Below are positions 17,656 to 25,782 of a stretch of 64,000 nt of DNA, one piece after another. Made by a program: the position numbers and the translations under genes. Each line of letters opens with the position of its first letter. Position 1 is the stretch's first letter. The notes beneath the pieces were generated by a model. It saw only the letters and a list, made by a program, of their open reading frames with translations. It ran no database searches and was not told the DNA's origin. The stretch comes from Moraxella porci DSM 25326. Its GTDB lineage: Bacteria; Pseudomonadota; Gammaproteobacteria; Pseudomonadales; Moraxellaceae. Location: NCBI RefSeq assembly GCF_002014855.1, contig NZ_MUYV01000004.1, positions 16,553 through 80,552 of the forward strand. Reading direction: 5' to 3'.

Positions 17656-18240
17656 TTATTTATCCGAAGTCAAGCCCAAGAGCGAGAAGCCACCCGTCTT
17701 GACAGTAATACCATTTTTGACTAGATACATCTGCAGCATCCCGAGTGCTTCTAGCTGCTTGGCTTGCTGAAGGCTACCGACATCCACAGCATTTAGGCTT
17801 GAGTCTTGTAGGGCGGTGATGAGTGTGTGTTTGGCGTCGGCATCATCGCCTGCAATCAGTACCGTCGGCGCATCTCGATCGGCGACTTTTTTGGCATTTA
17901 GCATAAATGCCGATGTGGTGTTAAATGCCTTTAGGATGCGCGATGATGGCAATGCCTGCTGTAGCAAACTTGCTGCTGACTCGCCTTGTGGCACAACCAA
18001 GGTATCCAGCGTCTGAAAATTAACAGGATTTGAGATATCAATGATGATTTTATCGCTAAGCTTGGCCTGATGATCCGCCACAAACTGCTGATGTGCTGCA
18101 TACGGAATCGCCAAAATCACCAATGAATCCAGTGTATCAGGGACATCACGACCGATGAGCGTGACCATATGGCCGGCGTCTTGTAGATGGGATTTGATGG
18201 CGCTGGCCATATTGCCTTGGCCGATGATTGAGATGTTCAT
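17656..18240 (-). CDS. NADPH-dependent F420 reductase-like oxidoreductase
   Basis: A 194-residue Rossmann protein of the F420H2:NADP oxidoreductase-like family (NADP_Rossmann/F420_oxidored). The N-terminal dinucleotide motif is GQGNMASA at about 7-14, then SLVILAIPYAAH and IIIDISNPVNFQ. The start is set at MNISIIGQ (18240), preceded by AAAGGAT. In bacteria lacking F420 such proteins use NADP for unknown substrates. Followed in the same direction by the SnoaL-like lipoprotein. Confidence 0.85.
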   Translation of the reverse strand: MNISIIGQGNMASAIKSHLQDAGHMVTLIGRDVPDTLDSLVILAIPYAAHQQFVADHQAKLSDKIIIDISNPVNFQTLDTLVVPQGESAASLLQQALPSSRILKAFNTTSAFMLNAKKVADRDAPTVLIAGDDADAKHTLITALQDSSLNAVDVGSLQQAKQLEALGMLQMYLVKNGITVKTGGFSLLGLTSDK

Positions 18241-18400
18241 ATAATGATCCTTTTTTGTTGTTATGACTTCATCATACGCCAATACTTAGGCGGTTGGCAA
18301 TGGGTAGAACTTGGCGGTCATTTGGGTGGGTTGGATGAAAATTATTCTAATCATCAGATTTAAAAATAAACCAAAATTCAAAACTTTACATATGATCATT

Positions 18401-18417
18401 TGCAACACCCTGTTGCA
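18401..18417. repeat. Short inverted repeat in the gap after the oxidoreductase promoter
   Basis: TGCAACA-CCC-TGTTGCA, a perfect 7-3-7 inverted repeat in the otherwise featureless 260 bases between 18241 and 18499. No T run; function unknown. Confidence 0.4.
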
Positions 18418-18499
18418 TCCAACTTAATTGTGCAAACCACGCCTGCACGATTTGATAAGACAGGGATATATGATAAGATTACGAGAAATGTTGTTTTAT

Positions 18500-19176
18500 T
18501 TACCAATAATCAGGCCTTATGATTGCTTTTTTGTGCATTGGGATTTTGTCAGGCAATTGACTATTTTGCAATTCTTCTTCCAAAATATAATGCCTTGTCC
18601 AATCGGCGTATTCGCTCAGTTTTTTTATTGTCAGGTCTTTTGGAATTTTTATAAATCGGAATAATGACACCAATTTGAATTTGATTACCAAAATCTTCTC
18701 TTAAAGCGCATAATGCGGGTGCCAAATCAGTATCGTTGGATACAAAGACAACTTGCCGAGCCTGATTTTTGACACAGTCACGATAAGACTGCAAAGCAAT
18801 ATTAACATCCGTTTATTTTTCTTCTAGCTTCCAAATTTCATAACGGTGATTTTTATTGGGTGGTTTTTGACAAGCTAATAAATTGGCTTTTTCTAATGAA
18901 TAATAACCTTTGATAATTTCAATCAAATCAGGATGATAAGCCAATAATGCCCTATGATAAGTTTGTTGAGCATTATGAGCATTCTGTCCTTGCGTGGCAA
19001 CTTTTGCCAAAATATCGGCGGTAAAAAAATTTGATTTTTGCAATGTCTGATTTTGGATTTTGATTTTTTTTTAAAATTATAGCAAATAACTTAGCCAAAT
19101 CTAGCCACTTATAGTGCGTGTTTTTTAAACATCCATAAAATAAGTTATAGCCATCAACATAAATAATCGTTTTCAT
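18500..19176 (-). pseudogene. Broken NYN-domain (LabA/DUF88-like) RNase gene
   Basis: Minus-strand pieces reconstruct a NYN/PIN-like protein: the start MKTIIYVDGYNLFYG (first catalytic Asp), then a central piece, then QVVFVSNDTDLAPAL (the SND-D motif), and a C-terminus ending KAIIRPDYW. The frame is lost at a T7 tract near 19025-19031 (minus strand), restored by one base, broken by a TAA within EEK*TDVNIAL near 18810, and lost again at an A7 tract near 18625. NYN proteins are metal-dependent RNases. Two homopolymer shifts plus a nonsense change argue for true decay rather than a switch. Confidence 0.85.
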
Positions 19177-19192
19177 ATTTCACCTAAGCATT

Positions 19193-19218
19193 AAAAAACC
19201 GCCCTAAAGCGGTTTTTT
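19193..19218. terminator. Terminator after prfC
   Basis: AAAAAACCGC and GCGGTTTTTT pair perfectly around a 6-base loop. On the minus strand it ends prfC about 87 bases past its stop, and lies just upstream of the NYN gene. Confidence 0.85.
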
Positions 19219-19304
19219 AGCCCTAAACAACAGCCAACTTACTGACGGTTATAAAGGGAGAGTTGTATCCTTGTTATAGTATCAAAAGAAGCTTTATCAA
19301 ACCA

Positions 19305-20888
19305 TCAATGCTCCCTTGTCGCACGAAACTCCACTTCAGGATAACGCTCTTGCATCAGTTGTAGATTGACACGGCTTGGGGCAAGATAAGTCAGATAACC
19401 ACCGCCGTCCACCGATAGCTGGTCGTGGGCTTTTTTCTTGAATTTTTCAAACGCCACTTTGTCATCACAATGCACCCAACGCACGGTCGCGATGGATACA
19501 GGCTCAAAGGTACATTGTACTTTGTATTCTTCGGCTAGGCGATGTGCCACCACTTCAAACTGCAAGACACCCACCGCACCTAGAATCAAATCATTATTGA
19601 TTTGTGGCATAAATACCTGCGTCGCCCCTTCTTCGGACAGCTGCTGCAAGCCTTTTTGAAGTTGTTTGGACTTAAGTGGGTCTTTTAGCACCACACGGCG
19701 AAACAGCTCTGGGGCAAAGTGTGGAATGCCCGTAAAGTTTAGATTCTCGCCACTGGTAAAACTATCGCCAATCTGAATCGTGCCATGGTTGTGCAGGCCA
19801 ATGATATCACCTGCATAAGCTTCGTCCAGCGTCTCACGGTCGCCCGCTAGGAACATCAAAGCGTCCGACACACGCACTTCTTTGCCGATACGCACATGAT
19901 TCATCTTCATGCCACGCTCATATCGCCCAGAGCAAATCCGCATAAAGGCAACACGGTCTCGGTGCTTAGGATCCATGTTAGCTTGGATTTTAAAGACAAA
20001 ACCTGTAAATTCTGGCTCGTCTGCTTTGACCGTACGCTCAAGTGTCTCATGGTCTTTTGGTGGCGGGGCGTATTGGGTGAGCACATCCAAAATCATATTT
20101 ACCCCAAAGTTGCCCAACGCCGTACCAAACAGCACAGGCGTTTGACGACCTGCCAAAAACTCGCTCTCATCCCAGTCTTCATGTGCCATCTGTGCAAGCT
20201 CCAAGTCTTCCACAAACTTATTCCACACAAGCTCGCCCAGTCGCGCCTTGATGTCGTCATGCTCATAGCCATCACGCACTTCAATGTCGGTGATTTGTGT
20301 GCCAAAGCCCTTTTTATAAAAGTAAGTTTTGTTTTCGCCCAGATGATACACGCCAACAAAATCCTGCCCCATACCAATCGGAAAAGTAAACGGCACGCAT
20401 TTGATTTTTAGCACGCTTTCAATTTCATCAAGCAAAGATAGCGGATCACGGATTTCACGGTCAAGCTTATTAACAAATGAGATGATTGGCGTATCACGCA
20501 TACGGCACACATCCATCAGCTTAATCGTCCGCTCTTCGACGCCCTTAGCACCGTCAATCACCATCAAGGCACTATCCACCGCAGTCAGCGTACGGTAAGT
20601 GTCTTCACTAAAGTCGGCGTGGCCAGGGGTGTCAAGCAAGTTCACCATATTATCGCCATAAGGAAACTGCATGACAGAGGTGGTGATAGAAATCCCACGC
20701 TCTTGCTCCATGCTCATCCAGTCAGAGGTGGCGTGTTTGTCAGTTTTACGGGATTTGACTTCGCCTGCGGTCTGAATGACCTGCCCCCATAGCAGGAGCT
20801 TTTCGGTCATGGTGGTTTTACCTGCGTCAGGGTGGGAGATGATGGCAAAGGTGCGGCGGCGCTGGATTTGGGATAGGTGTGTGGTCAT
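19305..20888 (-). CDS. prfC: Peptide chain release factor 3 (RF3)
   Basis: A 527-residue translational GTPase that removes RF1/RF2 from the ribosome after peptide release. G1 is SHPDAGKTT at about 19-27, then the switch region [11 protein letters not shown]3 DTPGHADF and G4 NKLD. The [10 protein letters not shown] context and total length are specific to RF3 rather than EF-G or LepA. Monocistronic, ending at the hairpin near 19200. Confidence 0.96.
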   Translation of the reverse strand: MTTHLSQIQRRRTFAIISHPDAGKTTMTEKLLLWGQVIQTAGEVKSRKTDKHATSDWMSMEQERGISITTSVMQFPYGDNMVNLLDTPGHADFSEDTYRTLTAVDSALMVIDGAKGVEERTIKLMDVCRMRDTPIISFVNKLDREIRDPLSLLDEIESVLKIKCVPFTFPIGMGQDFVGVYHLGENKTYFYKKGFGTQITDIEVRDGYEHDDIKARLGELVWNKFVEDLELAQMAHEDWDESEFLAGRQTPVLFGTALGNFGVNMILDVLTQYAPPPKDHETLERTVKADEPEFTGFVFKIQANMDPKHRDRVAFMRICSGRYERGMKMNHVRIGKEVRVSDALMFLAGDRETLDEAYAGDIIGLHNHGTIQIGDSFTSGENLNFTGIPHFAPELFRRVVLKDPLKSKQLQKGLQQLSEEGATQVFMPQINNDLILGAVGVLQFEVVAHRLAEEYKVQCTFEPVSIATVRWVHCDDKVAFEKFKKKAHDQLSVDGGGYLTYLAPSRVNLQLMQERYPEVEFRATREH

Positions 20889-21084
20889 GGGTCAAACTTT
20901 CAAATAATGATTCATAAATACAATACTAAAAATATCAAGAATTATACCATAAAGCCGACTTATTTTCTCATCCAAACCAGTTAACCGACCAATAAATCAC
21001 TTCATGGATGGATTGATAAATATGTTATAATATAATTATAATTAAAAATTCACTAATCCATAAAAACTTTTGCTAAAATATTTC

Positions 21085-21111
21085 TTGACACAAGCAATTC
21101 CTTACTATAAT
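21085..21111 (+). promoter_or_regulatory. Sigma-70 promoter candidate for tctCBA
   Basis: TTGACA (21085-21090) and TATAAT (21106-21111) are both perfect consensus hexamers but with a short 15-bp spacer; they lie about 65 bases upstream of the tctC start. Confidence 0.5.
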
Positions 21112-21175
21112 CTTACTGCCTATGACTTTCAATGATGATTGTATAGTCATATATGATTTAACATGGAGTATGGAT

Positions 21176-22183
21176 ATGATGTTCAAAAAAATCACCCTTC
21201 TAACTGCGGCCATCTGTAGCGCCCTAGCGCTAGGTGCCTGTAAAGATGACAAGGCTGCAGAAGCAGGTGCGCCATCAAAGCCTGAATGTATCGCCCCTGC
21301 TAAGCCGGGCGGTGGTTTTGATTTAACCTGTAAACTGGCTCAAAGCGGCCTAAAAGACACAGGGCAACTTGACAAGCCTATGCGTGTTACTTATATGCCA
21401 GGTGGCGTTGGTGCGGTTGCCTACAATAAAATCGTCGCCAATGACCCTGCCAACGGTGATGCCATTGTTGCGTTCTCAACAGGTTCACTGCTAAATCTAG
21501 CACAAGGTAAATTCGGCGAAAACTACACCGAAAATGACGTACGTTGGCTTGCAGCTGTCGGTACCGACTATGGTATGGTTGCCGTCAATGCTGAATCACC
21601 AATGAAAAACCTACAAGACCTAGCAGATGCCCTAAAAAAAGATCCTAAATCAATCAGCTTTGGTGCTGGTGGTAGCGTCGGCGGTCAAGACTGGCTACAA
21701 ACTGCAATGATGGCAAAAGCAGCTGGTATTGATCCAAAACAAATGACCTATGTCGCCCTAGAAGGCGGCGGTGAAGCTGTCACTGCAGTGCTTGGTAATC
21801 ACATCAGCGTCGTTAGTGCTGGTATCGCCGAAATGGGTCCACACATCGAATCAGGTAAAATCCGCGTGTTGGCGGTATTTGCACCTGAGCGTCTAGAAGG
21901 TAAGCTAAAAGATATCCCAACTGCCAAAGAGCAAGGCTTCGATGTAGAATGGCCTGTGATTCGTGGTTATTACATGGGTCCAAAGGTCAGCGAAGAATCT
22001 TATCAATGGTGGAAAGCACGCTTTGATGCGATGATGGCAGATCCAAAATTCGCTGAACTTCGCGCCTCTCGTGATTTGCTACCATTTGCCATGACAGGTG
22101 ATGAGCTACAAGCATACATCAAAAAAACCACCGAAGAAATGCGTGTTCTATCAAAAGACTTTGATCTAGCAACCGAAAAATAA
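21176..22183 (+). CDS. tctC: Tripartite tricarboxylate transporter substrate-binding protein TctC
   Basis: A 335-residue periplasmic solute-binding protein of the Bug/TctC family, anchored as a lipoprotein (LGAC, Cys22). After the signal the CIAPAKPGGGFDLTCKLA stretch is the conserved substrate-site loop. It delivers a tri- or dicarboxylate (citrate-like) to the TctA/TctB membrane pair. GGAG lies 7 bases before ATG 21176; the longer frame to 21122 lacks an SD. It is followed by a hairpin before tctB, which would favour excess of the binding protein. Confidence 0.9.
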   Translation: MMFKKITLLTAAICSALALGACKDDKAAEAGAPSKPECIAPAKPGGGFDLTCKLAQSGLKDTGQLDKPMRVTYMPGGVGAVAYNKIVANDPANGDAIVAFSTGSLLNLAQGKFGENYTENDVRWLAAVGTDYGMVAVNAESPMKNLQDLADALKKDPKSISFGAGGSVGGQDWLQTAMMAKAAGIDPKQMTYVALEGGGEAVTAVLGNHISVVSAGIAEMGPHIESGKIRVLAVFAPERLEGKLKDIPTAKEQGFDVEWPVIRGYYMGPKVSEESYQWWKARFDAMMADPKFAELRASRDLLPFAMTGDELQAYIKKTTEEMRVLSKDFDLATEK

Positions 22184-22190
22184 GATTCCT

Positions 22191-22218
22191 CACGCCAAAT
22201 TATTGACCGTTTGGCGTG
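22191..22218 (+). terminator. Intergenic stem-loop tctC-tctB
   Basis: CACGCCAAA and TTTGGCGTG form a 9-bp stem without a T run. It is more likely an mRNA stabiliser or partial terminator than a full stop. Confidence 0.5.
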
Positions 22219-22268
22219 ATATGGCAGGCAAAGCCCAGTGCTTTGCCTTGCTTTTATAAGGACAAATC

Positions 22269-22712
22269 ATGAACACAAAACTTGAACGCTATTTTTCTGG
22301 TTTGCTATTTTTAGCAACCTTGTTCTTGTTATATGTCGCATGGGGCTATACCGCACCCATCGCTTATGACCCATTAGGCCCTCGCCCTTATCCTTTGCTC
22401 GTTCTTGGTTTAATGGCTGCTTGCACGCTTTTTTTGACCGTGCGGCCAAAGGCTGAAGAAATCGATCTTGGTTATACCCCTTCTTTGCTCAAAAAACTTG
22501 CGGTTTGTTTGGCGGCCATGCTTGGCTATGCCGTTTTGTTTGAGATTTTGGGCTTTCCTATTGCTACTGCTGTGATGGCAGCCGTGATTGGCAAACTCTT
22601 CGGTGGCAAGACCCTACCTTGCGTCATCTCTGGCGTGGTGATGGGTGTGTTGCTCTATCTACTTTTCGACCAAGCATTCGATGTTCCGTTGCCTCTTGGT
22701 CTGATTGGATAA
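22269..22712 (+). CDS. tctB: Tripartite tricarboxylate transporter small membrane subunit TctB
   Basis: A 147-residue membrane protein with four predicted helices (about 7-27, 38-55, 75-100, 115-140), the size and plan of TctB. It lies 8 bases upstream of tctA with AAGGA before its own ATG. Together with TctA it forms the membrane transporter driven by an ion gradient. Confidence 0.88.
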   Translation: MNTKLERYFSGLLFLATLFLLYVAWGYTAPIAYDPLGPRPYPLLVLGLMAACTLFLTVRPKAEEIDLGYTPSLLKKLAVCLAAMLGYAVLFEILGFPIATAVMAAVIGKLFGGKTLPCVISGVVMGVLLYLLFDQAFDVPLPLGLIG

Positions 22713-22720
22713 GGTGAGAT

Positions 22721-24223
22721 ATGGATACCTTAAACTATCTAATGGCAGGCTTTGGCGTTGCATTAACCCCAACTAACCTGATGCTTGCATTAATTGGTGC
22801 TTTTTTGGGCACAATTGTCGGGATGCTGCCAGGTCTTGGACCGATTAACGGCGTTGCCATCTTATTACCATTCGCCTATGCATTGGGCTTGCCACCTGAA
22901 TCGGCACTGATTCTCTTGGCAGCTGTATATCTTGGCTGTGAGTACGGTGGACGCATTTCAGCGATTTTGATCAACGTCCCTGGTGATGCTGCGGCCATCA
23001 TGTCCACACTCGACGGCTATCCGCTCGCCAAGCAAGGCAAAGCTGGTGTTGCATTATCATTATCGGCGATGAGTTCGTTTACCGGTAGTATCATTGCCAC
23101 CATCGGTGTCGTACTGTTTGCCCCACTATTGGCAAACTGGGCAATCGCTTTTGGTCCTGCTGAATATTTTGTTTTGATGGTATTTGCCATCACTTGCTTA
23201 AGCGGATTGGTCGGTGATCAGCCTATCAAAACTGCTGTTGCTGCCTTGATTGGTCTAGGACTTGCTACGGTTGGCGTGGATGCCGTCACGGGTGTTTATC
23301 GCTTTACATTTGATTCGGTCAACTTGTCCGATGGCGTTCAGTTCACTACCATCGTGATTGGCTTTTTTAGTATCAGTGAAATTTTGATCATGCTTGAACA
23401 AACCAGCACCGGTCAAAAGGCTCTAGAGCAAGGCAAGCGCGCCATGTTCAATCTAAAAGAGTTGATGTTCAGTGCTGGCACCATGGTGCGAAGCGGTATT
23501 GTCGGCTTTGTTGTTGGCGTACTGCCAGGTGCAGGTGCAACCATTGCTAGTGCCATGACCTACACCAATGAGAAAAAGCTAGCTGGTGAAACTGGTAAGT
23601 TTGGTGAAGGTGACCTGCGTGGTATCGCCGCCCCTGAAGCTGCAAACAACGCATCCGCTTGTGGTTCATTCATCCCAATGCTAACCCTAGGCGTACCAGG
23701 CTCTGGTACCACAGCAGTGATGATGGGTGCGCTAACGCTGTACAATATTACTCCAGGTCCACAGCTATTTGCTGAACAGCCTGATATCGTTTGGGGTCTG
23801 ATTGCTTCGTTGTTTGTTGGTAACGTGATTTTGCTGATTTTGAACCTACCATTGGTTGGTCTATTTGCAAAAATGCTAAACACACCAAACTACATCCTAA
23901 TCCCAGCGATTGCTGCAGTGAGCTTTGTGGGTGTGTACGCAATCCATAGCACGACCTTTGACCTTATCTTGATGGTTGCTTTGGGTGTGCTGGGTTATTT
24001 CCTGCGTAAGCTAAACTTCCCACTATCAGCATTGATTTTGGGTTATGTACTTGGCGAATTGATGGAGTCTAGCCTGCGTCGCGCATTGTCAATCTCTCAA
24101 GGCGACATCAGCATCCTATTCCACGGCCCAATTGCACAAGTGCTATGGGTATTGGTAGGATTAATGATTCTATTGCCAATTTATCGCTCAATTCGCGGTA
24201 AAAAACGCAAGCAAGCCGCCTAA
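22721..24223 (+). CDS. tctA: Tripartite tricarboxylate transporter large membrane subunit TctA
   Basis: A 500-residue, roughly 12-helix permease. Family motifs are present: GTIVGMLPGLGPINGVAILL near 30-50 and its repeat GFVVGVLPGAGATIASAM near 265, plus GVPGSGTTAVMMGAL near 325. It couples uptake of the TctC-bound carboxylate to an ion gradient. Last gene of tctCBA; a terminator follows. Confidence 0.95.
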   Translation: MDTLNYLMAGFGVALTPTNLMLALIGAFLGTIVGMLPGLGPINGVAILLPFAYALGLPPESALILLAAVYLGCEYGGRISAILINVPGDAAAIMSTLDGYPLAKQGKAGVALSLSAMSSFTGSIIATIGVVLFAPLLANWAIAFGPAEYFVLMVFAITCLSGLVGDQPIKTAVAALIGLGLATVGVDAVTGVYRFTFDSVNLSDGVQFTTIVIGFFSISEILIMLEQTSTGQKALEQGKRAMFNLKELMFSAGTMVRSGIVGFVVGVLPGAGATIASAMTYTNEKKLAGETGKFGEGDLRGIAAPEAANNASACGSFIPMLTLGVPGSGTTAVMMGALTLYNITPGPQLFAEQPDIVWGLIASLFVGNVILLILNLPLVGLFAKMLNTPNYILIPAIAAVSFVGVYAIHSTTFDLILMVALGVLGYFLRKLNFPLSALILGYVLGELMESSLRRALSISQGDISILFHGPIAQVLWVLVGLMILLPIYRSIRGKKRKQAA

Positions 24224-24243
24224 GGTATATTGCAAGCATTCAA

Positions 24244-24275
24244 AACAGTCACTTGGTTCTAAGTGGCTGTTTTTT
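24244..24275 (+). terminator. Terminator after tctA
   Basis: AACAGTCACTT and AAGTGGCTGTT pair with one G-T wobble around a 6-base loop, followed by a T run. Confidence 0.8.
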
Positions 24276-24335
24276 ATTGCTATACTATCAGAGAACGCCT
24301 ATAATCAACGCTATCAATCACAAACAGTTTTCAGC

Positions 24336-25388
24336 ATGTTTTCAGCTCTAGCCTATCTGCCCGGCTTTCTCATCGCCTGTACTGGTGGTGTAATTGCCAA
24401 TCTACTCAACCTGCCCATTCCATGGCTGTTAGGTTCGCTATTTGCTGTTGGCTGCATGAGCCTGTCGGGTCTGCCAATCAAGACGGCAGGATTTAGTCGC
24501 AAAGCCGGCTTGATGGTGATTGGTATTTCTTTGGGATTGTATTTCACGCCACAGATGGTCGCCGTGCTAAACCAGTATGCCTATTTAATGGCTGCTGTTG
24601 CCTTATTTAGCATACTACTAGGCATTATCGGCTCCGCCATCGTTTATCGCTTTGGTGGCGTAAGCTTTAAGACTGCATGGTTTGCTTCTGTCATCGGTGG
24701 TGCAAGTGAGATGTCAAACTTCGCTCAAATTCACGGCGCAAGAGTGGATCAAGTTGTCGCCGCCCACTCGCTACGGGTCTTGATGGTGGTTACCATTGTG
24801 CCATTTTTTTATAAGTTCATGGGTTATCACGGTAAGCTTGATGCATTACTTAGCCCAAGCCAAACCGTCCATACCTTTGGCTTGGTAGTATTAATTGGAC
24901 TTTGCGTCGTGATGGCTTTGGTGTTTGAGCGACTCAAATTATCCAACCCATGGACTTTTGCGCCATTATTAACAGCAGCTTGTTTGACCGCCAACGATAT
25001 ACACTTATCCGCCATGCCAAACTACTTATCCTATCTTGGTCAAATTTGTATCGGCTGGACATTGGGTGCAAAGTTTCGTCCTGATTTTTTTCAAACTGCA
25101 CCAAAACTGCTCACTGCCACAGCAGTTAGCGTCATCATTCATCTAATACTGACCGTCATCATCAGCCTGAGTCTGGCTTGGCTGACAGGTATGGATGTAT
25201 CAATCCTGGGCTTGGGATTTGCGCCTGGTGGTGTCGCTGAGATGACCATCACCGCCAAAACACTGCAACTTGGCGTACCCATCGTGACCATGCTACATGT
25301 TGTGCGGATGGTTGCTGTGATTAGCACCGCAGGTATTCTGTATCATTGGATTAATCAAAAATTCATCCATCGACATGGTGTCGGATGA
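24336..25388 (+). CDS. AbrB family transporter (AbrB_duplication membrane protein)
   Basis: A 350-residue membrane protein with about ten helices in two repeats, matching the AbrB/AmoA-like putative regulator/transporter family (PF05145); it is unrelated to the AbrB DNA-binding protein. Repeat signatures GVIANLLNLPIPWLLGSLFA (near 18) and the later GQICIGWTLGAKF and LAPGGVAEM-like segments (GFAPGGVAEMTITAKTL near 290) are typical. Genes of this family often sit beside tripartite transporters, as here, so it may handle the same or a related carboxylate. Confidence 0.85.
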   Translation: MFSALAYLPGFLIACTGGVIANLLNLPIPWLLGSLFAVGCMSLSGLPIKTAGFSRKAGLMVIGISLGLYFTPQMVAVLNQYAYLMAAVALFSILLGIIGSAIVYRFGGVSFKTAWFASVIGGASEMSNFAQIHGARVDQVVAAHSLRVLMVVTIVPFFYKFMGYHGKLDALLSPSQTVHTFGLVVLIGLCVVMALVFERLKLSNPWTFAPLLTAACLTANDIHLSAMPNYLSYLGQICIGWTLGAKFRPDFFQTAPKLLTATAVSVIIHLILTVIISLSLAWLTGMDVSILGLGFAPGGVAEMTITAKTLQLGVPIVTMLHVVRMVAVISTAGILYHWINQKFIHRHGVG

Positions 25389-25467
25389 TTTCGCTGATTG
25401 ATGGTAGGCAGTCGCTATCTAGACTGTTATAATACTTTTAATAATATAGGAATTTGTAGGATTTTTT

Positions 25468-25749
25468 ATGGCCCTTACCGTAATTTATGCACTGCTTGGC
25501 TTACTATTAATTGCTTTTAATGTCTATCAGCGTAAGCTATGGCTCAAATATGCCATGATGGTGCTTGGCTTCGTATTGGTATTTTCAGCCAGCCAACACG
25601 CCGGGCTGGATAACAAAAGCACGCTAGAAGTCGCCATCTATGTCGGCGTGATGATTGTCTTTGCCTTTATCATTCAAATTATCGCCAAAGCCATCTGTGC
25701 CAAACTTGCCGTCCGCTATCCTGAGTGGATTCGTGCTGATATCCGCTGA
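25468..25749 (+). CDS. Small membrane protein of unknown function
   Basis: A 93-residue protein with three hydrophobic segments (about 3-18, 27-42, 54-75) and a basic C-terminus (AVRYPEWIRADIR). I do not recognise the family. TAGGA precedes the ATG. It lies 33 bases upstream of polA in the same direction, so it is probably co-transcribed with polA, but nothing else indicates a role. Confidence 0.75.
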   Translation: MALTVIYALLGLLLIAFNVYQRKLWLKYAMMVLGFVLVFSASQHAGLDNKSTLEVAIYVGVMIVFAFIIQIIAKAICAKLAVRYPEWIRADIR

Positions 25750-25782
25750 TTTGACAGCCCACTTGATTATAAGAACACACCC

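Noticed and set aside
18428..18664. Plus-strand open frame of 78 codons
   Set aside because: Antisense shadow of the broken NYN gene.
18500..19176. NYN gene as a phase-variable gene switched by its homopolymers
   Set aside because: The tracts are only seven bases and an independent in-frame stop codon would keep it off.
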